Below are positions 25,377-33,222 of a stretch of 38,889 nucleotides of DNA, one piece after another. The first letter of the stretch is position 1. Every line of letters starts with the position of its first letter. Source of the stretch: Candidatus Peribacteria bacterium RIFCSPLOWO2_12_FULL_55_15 (GTDB lineage Bacteria; Patescibacteriota; Gracilibacteria; Peribacterales; Peribacteraceae); the NCBI GenBank assembly GCA_001789045.1, contig MFYG01000008.1, positions 1-38,889 of the forward strand. The letters are read 5' to 3'. A model generated the notes under the pieces. That model did not search any database and had not been told where the DNA came from. It saw only the letters and a list, made by a program, of their open reading frames with translations. A program made the translations under genes and the position numbers.

Positions 25377-26183
25377 TCAACTCCCCGAACGAAAGTACTG
25401 CCGGAGAAGGGAGAATGGTCCTGCGCTGCAGAGAACATTCCATGCCGTCATGAGCCGCGTAGAGAGTCCTGCCTCCCGCAGATGCTTGCGGCAGAAATTG
25501 GGGTGCGCATGGAGAGAACAAAAAAGATTCTCCGCCGTCGGCGGCGCGTCGCGCCGGAGCGGAATGGATGTGTACGCTGCAAGGTACTGGTCCGGACGAT
25601 GACTGTCCGCCGCAGCAATGAGAGGACGATGCACCGCACGGGCAAACTCTTTCGCTTTCCTGTTTGCCTCCCGCGAGAGGAGAGCGTTGAGCTCGATAGC
25701 CACGGGAAATTTCGCGACTTCCCGCTGGAGGGACGGGGCGAGTACGGAAAGCCCCTCCGTATGATAGTAATGGGGGATGACCATCTTCATGCCCGCTTCA
25801 TGCGCAGAGCCCACGAGTTCCAGAATCTTCAGCCGCGTTGCGCCGTAGAGAGGATCGAATGGATCGAGTGTGGGACGAACGACATCATGGAAGAATGCGA
25901 TGAGCTTTTCACGCTCCGCGTAGAGAAGGACATCAACCCCCCCCTCCTGCACTTTCACCTCCACGCCCGGAATGATCCGAGGAGAGGCAAACGCTTCATG
26001 CGCACGCACATTGTTGTGATCGGTAATCCCAATGAGGGCATTCTTTCGCCGCGAGGCTTTGGCAATGGCGTCAATCTCCCGCGGCGTGCAGCTTCCATCG
26101 GAATAGGTCGAGTGCGCGTGGAAATTCACGCGATGGCGCCGATAGGGGAAAAACTTCTCGAGCACGGGCGCCGATTGTAGCAT
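25377..26183 (-). CDS. PHP-domain metal-dependent phosphoesterase
   Basis: 268 residues. PHP motifs are in order: VNFHAHSTYSDGSCTPREI (HxH), LIGITDHNNVRAH (xDH), IIPGVEVKV (GxE), a distal His in MVIPHYYHTEG, and AADSHRPDQ (DxH). These residues bind a trinuclear metal site that cleaves phosphoesters, as in histidinol phosphatase and the TrpH/RNase AM branch. The exact substrate is not evident. It follows the small membrane protein gene by 18 nt on the same strand. Confidence 0.85.
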   Translation of the reverse strand: MLQSAPVLEKFFPYRRHRVNFHAHSTYSDGSCTPREIDAIAKASRRKNALIGITDHNNVRAHEAFASPRIIPGVEVKVQEGGVDVLLYAEREKLIAFFHDVVRPTLDPFDPLYGATRLKILELVGSAHEAGMKMVIPHYYHTEGLSVLAPSLQREVAKFPVAIELNALLSREANRKAKEFARAVHRPLIAAADSHRPDQYLAAYTSIPLRRDAPPTAENLFCSLHAHPNFCRKHLREAGLSTRLMTAWNVLCSAGPFSLLRQYFRSGS

Positions 26184-26201
26184 GACCGGTTCAGCAGCCC
26201 C

Positions 26202-26567
26202 CTACACCCGCATGTGGTACCAGTAACAGACCACGGCGCGGCGGCGGGGAGGAGCGGTCCGCACGCGCACCGGCCTTTCTGTAGAGGACGCAAAGAACGC
26301 ATGAATCGCGCAGCCGAGCAGAATGAGGAAAATGCCAAGAGCAAATTGCCAGAGAACGCCGTCGCGCGCGGGAGCAGGCAGAATATCGGGGGCCGCGCCA
26401 TGGCCCTGAATGAGGCGCATTCCCTCTATGGGACGGGGAGTCGTTACATAGGACCCCTGCCACGTGAGCTGCGCACGGCTCGCCGCAGGAGTGATCGCAA
26501 AAACAGCGCTCGCAACCAACGCGACAACGGAAACCCAAAGAAGAGCGTGTCGGTATGTATTTGACAT
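26202..26567 (-). CDS. Small secreted or membrane-anchored hypothetical protein
   Basis: 121 residues: an N-terminal signal or anchor helix (HALLWVSVVALVASAVFAITPAASRAQ), a short extracytoplasmic stretch, a second helix (VLWQFALGIFLILLGCAIHAFFA) and a basic cytoplasmic tail. No family is recognised. On the minus strand TATAAT (26574-26579) lies 6 nt before the ATG, predicting a leaderless mRNA. It is divergent from ackA and probably co-transcribed with the PHP gene. Confidence 0.65.
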   Translation of the reverse strand: MSNTYRHALLWVSVVALVASAVFAITPAASRAQLTWQGSYVTTPRPIEGMRLIQGHGAAPDILPAPARDGVLWQFALGIFLILLGCAIHAFFASSTERPVRVRTAPPRRRAVVCYWYHMRV

Positions 26568-26610
26568 ATATCCATTATATTATATCAAAATAGTCTATGC
26601 TGGGCAACGC

Positions 26611-27800
26611 ATGCAACGAACGCGCATCCTCACATTCAACAGCGGTTCCTCGAGCATTAAATTCGCCGTTTTTCGCGACGAAACGGCATTGGAACGCCTG
26701 CTATCGGGAGCGGTTGAGCGCATCGGGCACGACGACGCGACGCTCGCGGTCCGAGACCACGGTACGGAGCGGACGACAGAGGAACGGTGCGCGGTCCGGA
26801 ACCATGCCGATGCGGTGGAACGCATTTTCACATATCTGCAACGCGCGCACTCATGGAACACATCGTCGGTATCGGGCATCGGATCGTGCACGGCGGCGAC
26901 CGGTACACGGCGCCGCTCCGCATCGACCGTTCCGTCTCCGACGATCTCCGCCGTCTCCTGCCCCTCGCCCCGGAACACCTCCCGCACGAACTGTCCCTCC
27001 TGGAATACGTGGCAGACCACTTCCACGGCATCCCACAGATCGCGTGCTTCGACACCGCGTTCCATGCGCAGATGCCCAGCGTGGCGCAGTGCATTCCTCT
27101 GCCGAGGAAATTCGCCGCGAAGGGAATCCGCCGCTACGGATTCCACGGCATCTCCTACGCGTACCTCCTCGAGGAACTCCGGAGGGAATCCCAAGCAGAG
27201 GCGGACGGGAGAGTGATTTTTGCGCACCTCGGACATGGCGCAAGCATGGCCGCAGTCCGCGGCGGGAAATGCCTCGATACCACCATGGGATTCACCCCGG
27301 CCTCCGGCCTCGTCATGGGTACGCGGAGCGGAGACATCGACCCGGGTATTGCGTGGTACATGATGAAGACGGAAAAGATGGCTGCCGATGCTTTCTATGC
27401 GCTAGTGAATACGGAATCGGGACTCCTCGGCGTATCGGAACGGAGCGGTGACATGCGCGATCTCCTGAAGGCAGAGACGCACGACCGACAGGCGGCGGAA
27501 GCGGTCGAGCTCTTCTGTTACCGCATCCGATGCTGGCTGGGCGCGTACTGCGCGGTGCTCGGCGGCCTCGACGCACTCGTGTTCAGCGGCGGCATCGGAG
27601 AACAGGCGAGCGCCATCCGTTCCCGCGTGTGCGAGGGGCTCGGCTTTCTCGGGATCGCCATCGATGCGCACAGAAATGCCGAGCATCTCCACGTTATTTC
27701 CCCAGAGAAGAACGCCGTCACCGTTCGCGTTATGCACACCGATGAAGAAGTGATGATCGCGCGGTGGACGCACGACCTCCTCCATAACGTACCAGTCTAA
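26611..27800 (+). CDS. ackA: Acetate kinase, interrupted by a -1 frameshift
   Basis: The N-terminal part ([21 protein letters not shown] to TYLQRAHS) is read from 26611. The rest ([20 protein letters not shown] to HDLLHNVPV) is in the frame one base back, beginning at the ATG at 26853. Together they give a full-length acetate kinase of about 395 residues with [67 protein letters not shown] and FSGGIGEQ. One added base near 26851-26856 would restore it. No slippery heptamer is visible. With phosphoketolase just downstream it would turn acetyl phosphate into acetate and ATP. Confidence 0.88.
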
Positions 27801-27801
27801 G

Positions 27802-30162
27802 ATGCCCCGACCCCTCACCCCCGACCTTATCCGGCGCATGCACGCCTACTGGCGGGCGGCAAATTACCTCTCGGTGGGGCAAATCTACCTGTTGGATAAC
27901 CCCCTGCTCCGCACCCCCCTACGACCGGAGCACATCAAGCCGCGGCTGCTCGGACATTGGGGAACGTCGCCGGGATTGAATTTCCTGTACGTGCATGTGA
28001 ATCGCATCATTACGGAACGGGATGTCAGCGTGATGATGGTCGTCGGTCCGGGGCATGGAGGACCTGCTATTCTCGCGAACGTCTACCTGGAAGGAACGTA
28101 CAGCGAGGTGTACCCGGAGATTGCGCGGGATGCGACGGGAATGAAGAACTTCTTCCGGCAGTTTTCTTTCCCCGGCGGCGTGCCAAGCCACATCGCACCG
28201 GAGACACCCGGATCCATACACGAAGGCGGGGAACTCGGCTACGCGCTTGCGCATGCATACGGTGCGGCCTTCGATAACCCCGACCTCGTCGTCGCATGCG
28301 TTGTGGGGGACGGCGAAGCGGAAACGGGTCCGCTGGCGGCAAGCTGGCACAGCAACAAATTCCTCAACCCCGCGCGCGACGGAGCGGTGCTCCCCATCCT
28401 CCACCTCAACGGCTACAAGATCGCCGGGCCAACCGTGCTCGCGCGCATCCCGCAGGAAGAACTCCTGCAACTTTTCAAAGGATACGGTTTCGCCCCCTCC
28501 ATCGTTTGCGGGGAGGAACCGGAACAGGTGCACCGGAACATGGCGACGGCGCTCGATGCGGCCTTCGACAAGATCGCCGCCATTCAGACCGATGCACGAA
28601 GAAAAGGCTGCACCCGGCGCCCGCGGTGGCCCATGGTGATTCTCCGGACGCCGAAAGGTTGGACGGGACCGCGGGAATGCAACGGAGTGCGCATAGAAGG
28701 AACACACCGCGCCCACCAGGTTCCCCTGGAACATCCGCGCACGGACGCCGCGCACCTGTCACTCCTGGAACAATGGATGAAGAGTTATGCCCCCGAGGAG
28801 CTGTTCGACGAGCACGGAACACTCCGGAAAGAATATGCGTCCCTCGCGCCGAAAGGCGAGAGGCGCATGGGCGCCAACCCCCATGCCAACGGAGGACGTC
28901 TCCTCCGCGATCTGCGCCTGCCGGATTTCCGCGCGTACGCGGTGAGGGTGCCGCGGCCGGGCGCCGTCCTCGGCGAAGCGACCGGTGCGCAGGGAGCATT
29001 CCTCCGGGACGTCATGCAGGAAAACGAGGATGCGAAGAACTTCCGCATCTTCAGTCCCGATGAGACGGCATCCAACCGTTGGGGGGCGGTGTTCGCCGTC
29101 ACGAATCGTATGTCCGCTGCGGAGATCATCCCCGGAGACGACCATGTGTCCCCCGACGGGCGCGTGATGGAAGTCCTCAGCGAACACCTCTGCGAAGGGT
29201 GGCTGGAAGGGTACCTCCTCACGGGACGCCACGGCTTCTTCTCCTGCTACGAAGCGTTCATCCACATCATTGATTCCATGTTCAACCAGCATGCGAAGTG
29301 GCTCAAAGTCGCGCGCGGCATTCCCTGGCGCGCGCCCATAGCATCGTTGAACATCCTCCTCACATCCCACGTCTGGCGCCAGGACCACAACGGGTTCAGC
29401 CATCAGGATCCGGGGTTCCTCGACCACGTCGTGAATAAGAAGGCGGACGTCATCCGCGTGTACCTGCCGCCGGACGCAAATTCACTGCTCTCGGTCACGG
29501 ATCACTGCCTGCGCAGTCACAACTACGTGAACGTGATCGTCGCGGGAAAGCAGAGCCAGCCCCAGTGGCTCACCATGGATCAGGCAATCAAGCACTGCGC
29601 AGCAGGGATAGGGATTTGGGACTGGGCCAGCAACGATGCCGGCGGATGCCCTGATGTCGTCATGGCCTGCGCCGGCGACGTGCCGACGCTCGAAACGCTC
29701 GCTGCGATTTGGATGTTGCGCGTCGCGCTTCCGGACCTGAAAATCCGCGTGATCAATGTCGTGGATCTCATGACGTTGCAGCCACAGGAAGAGCACCCCC
29801 ACGGACTCAGCGAGCAGGACTTCGCCAGGCTCTTCACGACGGATAAACCCATCGTCTTCGCATTCCACGGCTACCCGTGGCTCATTCACCGCCTGACCTA
29901 CCGTCGGAAAAGTTCACAGAATATCCACGTGCGCGGGTACAAAGAAGAGGGCGCCACCACCACGCCGTTCGATATGGTCGTGCGCAACTATCTCGATCGC
30001 TTCCACCTCGTGCAAGATGTCGTGAACCGCCTCCCGCTCGACCGAAAGCGAGCCGCAACCATCAACGACCAGATGCGAGAAAAACTGGCTGCTCATGCGG
30101 AATATATTGCCAAGGATGGCGAGGATATGCCGGAAATACGGAATTGGCAGTGGGAACAATGA
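27802..30162 (+). CDS. xfp: Phosphoketolase (xylulose-5-P/fructose-6-P)
   Basis: 786 residues, the family length. Diagnostic motifs are [76 protein letters not shown], the thiamine-diphosphate site [24 protein letters not shown], and [22 protein letters not shown]. It cleaves xylulose-5-phosphate (and possibly fructose-6-phosphate) with phosphate to acetyl phosphate. It starts 1 nt after the ackA stop, and the two form a carbon- and ATP-yielding bypass typical of CPR fermenters. The stop overlaps the next gene. Confidence 0.97.
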   Translation: MPRPLTPDLIRRMHAYWRAANYLSVGQIYLLDNPLLRTPLRPEHIKPRLLGHWGTSPGLNFLYVHVNRIITERDVSVMMVVGPGHGGPAILANVYLEGTYSEVYPEIARDATGMKNFFRQFSFPGGVPSHIAPETPGSIHEGGELGYALAHAYGAAFDNPDLVVACVVGDGEAETGPLAASWHSNKFLNPARDGAVLPILHLNGYKIAGPTVLARIPQEELLQLFKGYGFAPSIVCGEEPEQVHRNMATALDAAFDKIAAIQTDARRKGCTRRPRWPMVILRTPKGWTGPRECNGVRIEGTHRAHQVPLEHPRTDAAHLSLLEQWMKSYAPEELFDEHGTLRKEYASLAPKGERRMGANPHANGGRLLRDLRLPDFRAYAVRVPRPGAVLGEATGAQGAFLRDVMQENEDAKNFRIFSPDETASNRWGAVFAVTNRMSAAEIIPGDDHVSPDGRVMEVLSEHLCEGWLEGYLLTGRHGFFSCYEAFIHIIDSMFNQHAKWLKVARGIPWRAPIASLNILLTSHVWRQDHNGFSHQDPGFLDHVVNKKADVIRVYLPPDANSLLSVTDHCLRSHNYVNVIVAGKQSQPQWLTMDQAIKHCAAGIGIWDWASNDAGGCPDVVMACAGDVPTLETLAAIWMLRVALPDLKIRVINVVDLMTLQPQEEHPHGLSEQDFARLFTTDKPIVFAFHGYPWLIHRLTYRRKSSQNIHVRGYKEEGATTTPFDMVVRNYLDRFHLVQDVVNRLPLDRKRAATINDQMREKLAAHAEYIAKDGEDMPEIRNWQWEQ

Positions 30163-31052
30163 GTGATCCCTATACTCTGTGTTGTATGGATACGCACATG
30201 CGAGAGAAAATCGCGCAAGCGGCGGGCAATGAAATCACGGAATACCACATCTATCGGAACATGGCCGCACGAGCGAAGAATCCTCGGAATCGAGGAATTC
30301 TGGAACGCATAGCTGTGCAGGAGAAAGAGCACCATGCATACTGGACGCAACTCCTCGGTGAAAAGATGGAACCGTCCCGCGGAAAGGTATGGTTCTATTC
30401 ATTACTGGGAACGATCTTCGGCTTAAGTTTCACTCTGCGACTCATGGAAAAGGGGGAGGCATTGGCGCAGGACTTCTATAGGGAAATCATCACCGCGGAT
30501 CCGCAGGCTGCCGCCATCATCGAAGATGAACAGCAGCACGAGAGCGAATTGATCGGATTGATCGACGAAAAACGTCTCCAGTACGTCAGTTCGTTCGTCC
30601 TGGGATTGAACGATGCCTTAGTCGAACTGACAGGGGCGCTCGCGGGCCTAACCCTCGCGCTCGGAGATACGGATACCATCGCACTCGTCGGCCTCATCAC
30701 CGGCATTGCCGCCGCGCTCTCCATGTCCGCAGCGGAGTACCTTTCCACCCGCGAAGAGGCGGGAAAGAATCCGCTGCATGCCGGAACCATGACGGGTATT
30801 TCCTACATCGTGACCGTCGTACTGCTCATTACGCCATACTTCGTCCTACAGAGCGCGCTGATGGCGCTGATTGCAACACTTGCCATCGCGGTACTCATTA
30901 TTTTCCTCTTTACATTCTATGCCTCGGTAGCAAGAGGAACTCCCTTCAGGCGTCGATTCTTAGAAATGGCTGCGATCAGTCTCGGCGTGGCAACGCTCAA
31001 CTTCGGCATCGGCTTCATCGTGAAACGGACCCTCGGCATCGGGGAAACATAG
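30159..31052 (+). CDS. Ferritin-like domain fused to VIT1/CCC1 metal transporter
   Basis: 297 residues from the ATG that overlaps the xfp stop (ATGA); a second in-frame ATG at 30186 is also possible and follows a TATACT by 9 nt. Residues about 15-135 are ferritin/rubrerythrin-like with Glu/His metal ligands ([34 protein letters not shown]). Residues about 145-295 are the VIT domain: [32 protein letters not shown], and three further helices. This is the erythrin-VIT/MbfA-like arrangement, exporting or sequestering Fe2+ or Mn2+. It is the last core gene before the island. Confidence 0.85.
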   Translation: MSDPYTLCCMDTHMREKIAQAAGNEITEYHIYRNMAARAKNPRNRGILERIAVQEKEHHAYWTQLLGEKMEPSRGKVWFYSLLGTIFGLSFTLRLMEKGEALAQDFYREIITADPQAAAIIEDEQQHESELIGLIDEKRLQYVSSFVLGLNDALVELTGALAGLTLALGDTDTIALVGLITGIAAALSMSAAEYLSTREEAGKNPLHAGTMTGISYIVTVVLLITPYFVLQSALMALIATLAIAVLIIFLFTFYASVARGTPFRRRFLEMAAISLGVATLNFGIGFIVKRTLGIGET

Positions 31053-31105
31053 CATCCTCATGTGGCAGGCTGCGTTCGCAAAAATTCGAACAGATTTTAG
31101 TAATC

Positions 31106-31152
31106 CCGGCTGCGGCGGCTGAAATTTTGGGGGCACCAGCCGCCGCAGCTCC
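31106..31152 (-). repeat. 47-nt hairpin repeat, left copy
   Basis: Identical over 47 nt to the reverse complement of 35175-35221. It contains a perfect 12-bp stem (GCTGCGGCGGCT with its complement) around a 17-nt loop. Similarity continues for about 25 nt on one side (CCGAAACGGCC). Confidence 0.9.
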
Positions 31153-31219
31153 TCGGCGACAACCGGCCGTTTCGGGTAATTTCAAGGTGTTCTCTGACAA
31201 AAGCATAAATGGGAAACAA

Positions 31220-31253
31220 TTCATCATCTTGTAAAGAGTAAATATATTTACTC
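31220..31253 (+). promoter_or_regulatory. Candidate island promoter overlapped by an 18-nt palindrome
   Basis: TTCATC (31220-31225) and TATATT (31243-31248) have a 17-nt spacer. The -10 box sits inside the perfect palindrome GAGTAAATATATTTACTC (31236-31253). This would start a transcript at about 31255 running into the structured RNA and the HTH-RT genes; the palindrome is a natural site for the HTH protein. Both ideas are inference. Confidence 0.45.
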
Positions 31254-31397
31254 CTAGGTAAAGAACAGATAGTCTACTTTCCACTGAGCCTCCCATGAGG
31301 AGGACCGTTCCTTCACAACGAAGTAGTAGAAGGCAGAAACAACGGGGCAGTGATGCCAAGCGAAGCCGAGCCGCTCGTCGCGGGGGCAAGGGGAAGG

Positions 31398-31606
31398 ACT
31401 GAGAAAAGATTAGCAGCGCACCAACGGGATTAACCCTTTGTGCTTACGCTGATGGTTTGATCAATTGTTCTCAGTATGACTCTTAGAAATTAGAAAAAGA
31501 GTTGAGGAAGATTGAAGACGCGACCACACAGGGTTAGTCCTGCTCGGCCTATGAGTCGTTTTCGGGGGTTCGATCATCTGCCGAGCATGGATGTACGACC
31601 CTGGTC
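31398..31606 (+). ncRNA. Structured RNA, candidate retron msr-msd
   Basis: Three successive folds are seen. (1) ACTGAGAA (31398-31405) pairs with TTCTCAGT (31468-31475), enclosing CAGCG/CGCTG, CAC/GTG and GGG/CCC stems. (2) ACTCTT (31479-31484) pairs with AAGAGT (31497-31502). (3) A long hairpin at 31522-31606: GACC/GGTC, AGGGT/ACCCT, CCTGCTCGGC (31539-31548) with GCCGAGCATGG (31580-31590), then ATGA-TCG (31551-31558) with CGATCAT (31571-31577) and a loop TTTTCGGGGGTT. Small hairpins followed by one long hairpin upstream of a retron-type RT is the msr-msd layout. TTAGC at 31410-31414 resembles the branch-G context. I found no convincing a1/a2 pair. Confidence 0.5.
31425..31441 (+). repeat. 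17-nt direct repeat, copy 1
   Basis: CGGGATTAACCCTTTGT, identical to 31834-31850 (409 nt apart). Here it forms the apical GGG/CCC hairpin of the first structured RNA domain. Confidence 0.85.
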
Positions 31607-31647
31607 ATTGGAATTGTAGGAAACTTTAATTTCATACCCCCACTACC

Positions 31648-31842
31648 ATGGATATCAGACATCCCAACAAGCCTACTACTTCTCTTCAGGAACGCCCCCA
31701 ACGACTCGCCCGGGTGTTACGAAGAATCGAAGGAGATATGTGCCATGTCGCTTTGTTCTCCAAGAACATCGTGACGCTGATGAAGATCGTAGCAATCCTC
31801 GTCAAGGCGACAATCAACTTCCTTCGTAACATCCGGGATTAA
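31648..31842 (+). CDS. Possible 64-residue amphipathic peptide upstream of the HTH gene
   Basis: MDIRHPNKPTTSLQERPQRL begins it, then ARVLRRIEGDMC, and a long amphipathic hydrophobic C-terminus (HVALFSKNIVTLMKIVAILVKATINFLRNIRD). The basic head and Lys-studded hydrophobic helix resemble small membrane-active peptides, but no family is recognised. There is no ribosome-binding site and the frame lies between the structured RNA and the HTH gene. Its last two codons and stop are part of the second direct-repeat copy. It could be a toxin-like effector, or merely open sequence within an RNA. Confidence 0.4.
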   Translation: MDIRHPNKPTTSLQERPQRLARVLRRIEGDMCHVALFSKNIVTLMKIVAILVKATINFLRNIRD

Positions 31843-31850
31843 CCCTTTGT
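31834..31850 (+). repeat. 17-nt direct repeat, copy 2
   Basis: CGGGATTAACCCTTTGT ends 15 nt before the HTH start codon, where an autoregulatory operator would be expected. Its core GGGATTAACCC is nearly palindromic. Confidence 0.85.
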
Positions 31851-31865
31851 TTCCCCTTTTCTATC

Positions 31866-32195
31866 ATGCGCATGACCAAGTACCGCCTTCTCCGGCTTCT
31901 GCGTGAAAGTCTCGGACGCAAACAGACTCAGGTTGCAGAAAATCTCGGCATTTCGGCCTGTTACCTTTCGTTAATCGAAAGTGGCAAAAAGGAACTCACG
32001 GCTGAACTGCTTGATGCTCTCTGCGAGGAGTACAACGTGCCTTCCTATCTTTTTTCGTGGAACGAGAAAGACCTCGACAGAACGGCAACACGTAAGGAGC
32101 GGTCTCTGTTGAAACGAATGAACGAGTACCTGGATGAATTGCTTTTACTCATTATGAAGCGCAATGAACGACACGAGGCTAAATCTTCGGTCTGA
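31866..32195 (+). CDS. XRE-family HTH protein of the retron-like operon
   Basis: 109 residues. An HTH_3/XRE domain covers about 8-60 (LLRESLGRKQTQVAENLGISACYLSLIESGKKELTAELLDALCEEYNVP), followed by a charged helical tail (KERSLLKRMNEYLDELLLLIMKRNER). Its end overlaps the reverse transcriptase start by 32 nt in another frame, so the two are surely expressed together. A small HTH protein directly upstream of the RT is the gene arrangement described for HTH-associated (type VI) retrons, where the HTH protein is the presumed accessory or effector. It could also simply be the repressor of the operon. Confidence 0.85.
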   Translation: MRMTKYRLLRLLRESLGRKQTQVAENLGISACYLSLIESGKKELTAELLDALCEEYNVPSYLFSWNEKDLDRTATRKERSLLKRMNEYLDELLLLIMKRNERHEAKSSV

Positions 32196-33123
32196 GAATG
32201 ATGTCGTGAATAGACTGCACCTACGGGACAAGAAGTTCCTACAAACTTTATGCGAAAACAGGGACAGGTATTTCCAAAAGAGGATGCTTAATACCGGCAC
32301 GAAGGAACGCGAGATTTGCATACCACACGATCCATTGGGGCACTTCTTACGGAAGTTCAATGCTGTACTGCGCACACTGCCAGTTCCTCCAGAATGCTAC
32401 GGCGGAGTTCCAGGCCGTTCTGTAAAAGACAACGCCAGCAAGCACACCAACAAACGCTTCGTGATGAATCTCGATATTCAGAACTTTTTCCCATCGGTGA
32501 CGGCCAATCAGGTATTCGAGGTTCTTCGGCGGCACGGCTGCTACAGAGAGACGAGCGAACTTCTGACCAAGCTTGTAATGATCGATAATCGGTTGCCGCA
32601 GGGCTTCAACACCAGCCCCCTGCTGTCGATTCAGGTGCTGACACCGATTATCGAGGAATTGCGTCCGTTGCTTTCTGAACAGGATGCAACGTTTACGGTT
32701 TGGATCGACGATATTGCAATTTCCAGTGACAAATCACCCGAGCCGCTTGTGAAGCGTATCGCAGAGAAATGCCGACGACACGGTTTCCGATTAAATACTG
32801 ATAAGTATCACTGCGGTGAACGTGGGGTGAGCGTCCAAGAAGTGACTGGTGTCGTAATTAACGGAGATGAACTGCGCCCAGCTGGTGGATTCATCAAACA
32901 AACAGAAAAAATGATTCATGTGCTTGTAAAATACGGCTTAGAAGACTTGAACGCAGCATTTGATCGAGAATTTTTAGATACAGCTAAGGCCCAAGCCCAC
33001 ATTGAAGGACGCATAGTTTGGATAGACGAATTCGATTCTGCAAAAGCAGACAAGCTCAAACAACAATTGCACAAACTAGTTGTTCCTGCGTCATTTCGGA
33101 GTGTCCTTGTCACCGCACAATGA
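32164..33123 (+). CDS. Retron-type reverse transcriptase with WIDD active site
   Basis: 319 residues. Palm motifs are FVMNLDIQNFFPSV (catalytic Asp104), RLPQGFNTSP (144-152) and VWIDDIAIS (Asp182-Asp183). Retron hallmarks are NASKH (90-94, the NAxxH of region X) and QEVTGVVIN (VTG at 227-229, region Y). GGVPGRSVKDN matches the HGFxxGKSIxxN block of bacterial retrons. It would copy the msd from a cognate RNA, priming at a branch G. The usual YxDD is WIDD here, and PQGAPTSP is PQGFNTSP. No maturase, integrase or Cas1 domain is fused. DGR-type SQ motif is absent. The C-terminal about 80 residues are probably the RNA-binding thumb. Confidence 0.9.
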   Translation: MNDTRLNLRSENDVVNRLHLRDKKFLQTLCENRDRYFQKRMLNTGTKEREICIPHDPLGHFLRKFNAVLRTLPVPPECYGGVPGRSVKDNASKHTNKRFVMNLDIQNFFPSVTANQVFEVLRRHGCYRETSELLTKLVMIDNRLPQGFNTSPLLSIQVLTPIIEELRPLLSEQDATFTVWIDDIAISSDKSPEPLVKRIAEKCRRHGFRLNTDKYHCGERGVSVQEVTGVVINGDELRPAGGFIKQTEKMIHVLVKYGLEDLNAAFDREFLDTAKAQAHIEGRIVWIDEFDSAKADKLKQQLHKLVVPASFRSVLVTAQ

Positions 33124-33141
33124 GGTGTACAATTGTACACC
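33124..33141. promoter_or_regulatory. 18-nt perfect palindrome after the RT stop
   Basis: GGTGTACAATTGTACACC begins at the base after the RT stop codon. It lacks a T tract, so a terminator is unlikely. A binding site for a dimeric regulator between the retron and RM cassettes, or a recombination scar, are the alternatives. Confidence 0.45.
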
Positions 33142-33196
33142 AACACATTCTTAGTTGCCCTGCATCACAAGATTTTTGCATTTCCGGTGGAAGAAT

Positions 33197-33215
33197 ACTA
33201 AAGTAGGCACTACTT
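33197..33215 (+). promoter_or_regulatory. Candidate C-box upstream of the methyltransferase
   Basis: ACTAAAGT-AGGC-ACTACTT, 8 nt before the methyltransferase ATG, resembles ACTATAGT at 35053-35060 before the controller gene. Such boxes let the C protein balance methyltransferase and nuclease. Confidence 0.35.
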
Positions 33216-33222
33216 CTCACAA

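Noticed and set aside
31065-31096. tRNA 3' fragment as left attachment site (TGGCAG...TTCGAAC)
   Set aside because: Only short stretches agree with tRNA-Glu and the T arm does not form; GTTCG/CGAAC is just a weak hairpin.
31015-31389. 124-residue minus-strand ORF
   Set aside because: It runs across the hairpin repeat and into the VIT gene; composition is unlike a protein and no start context supports it.
31398-33123. Diversity-generating retroelement (DGR), common in CPR genomes
   Set aside because: The RT has LPQG..TSP rather than the DGR SQ motif, carries retron NAxxH and VTG, and no template/variable repeat pair with A-specific mismatches is seen; the 17-nt repeats are too short and identical.
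31398-33123. Group II intron
   Set aside because: The RT has no maturase or endonuclease domain and I see no domain V-like hairpin followed by an intron end.
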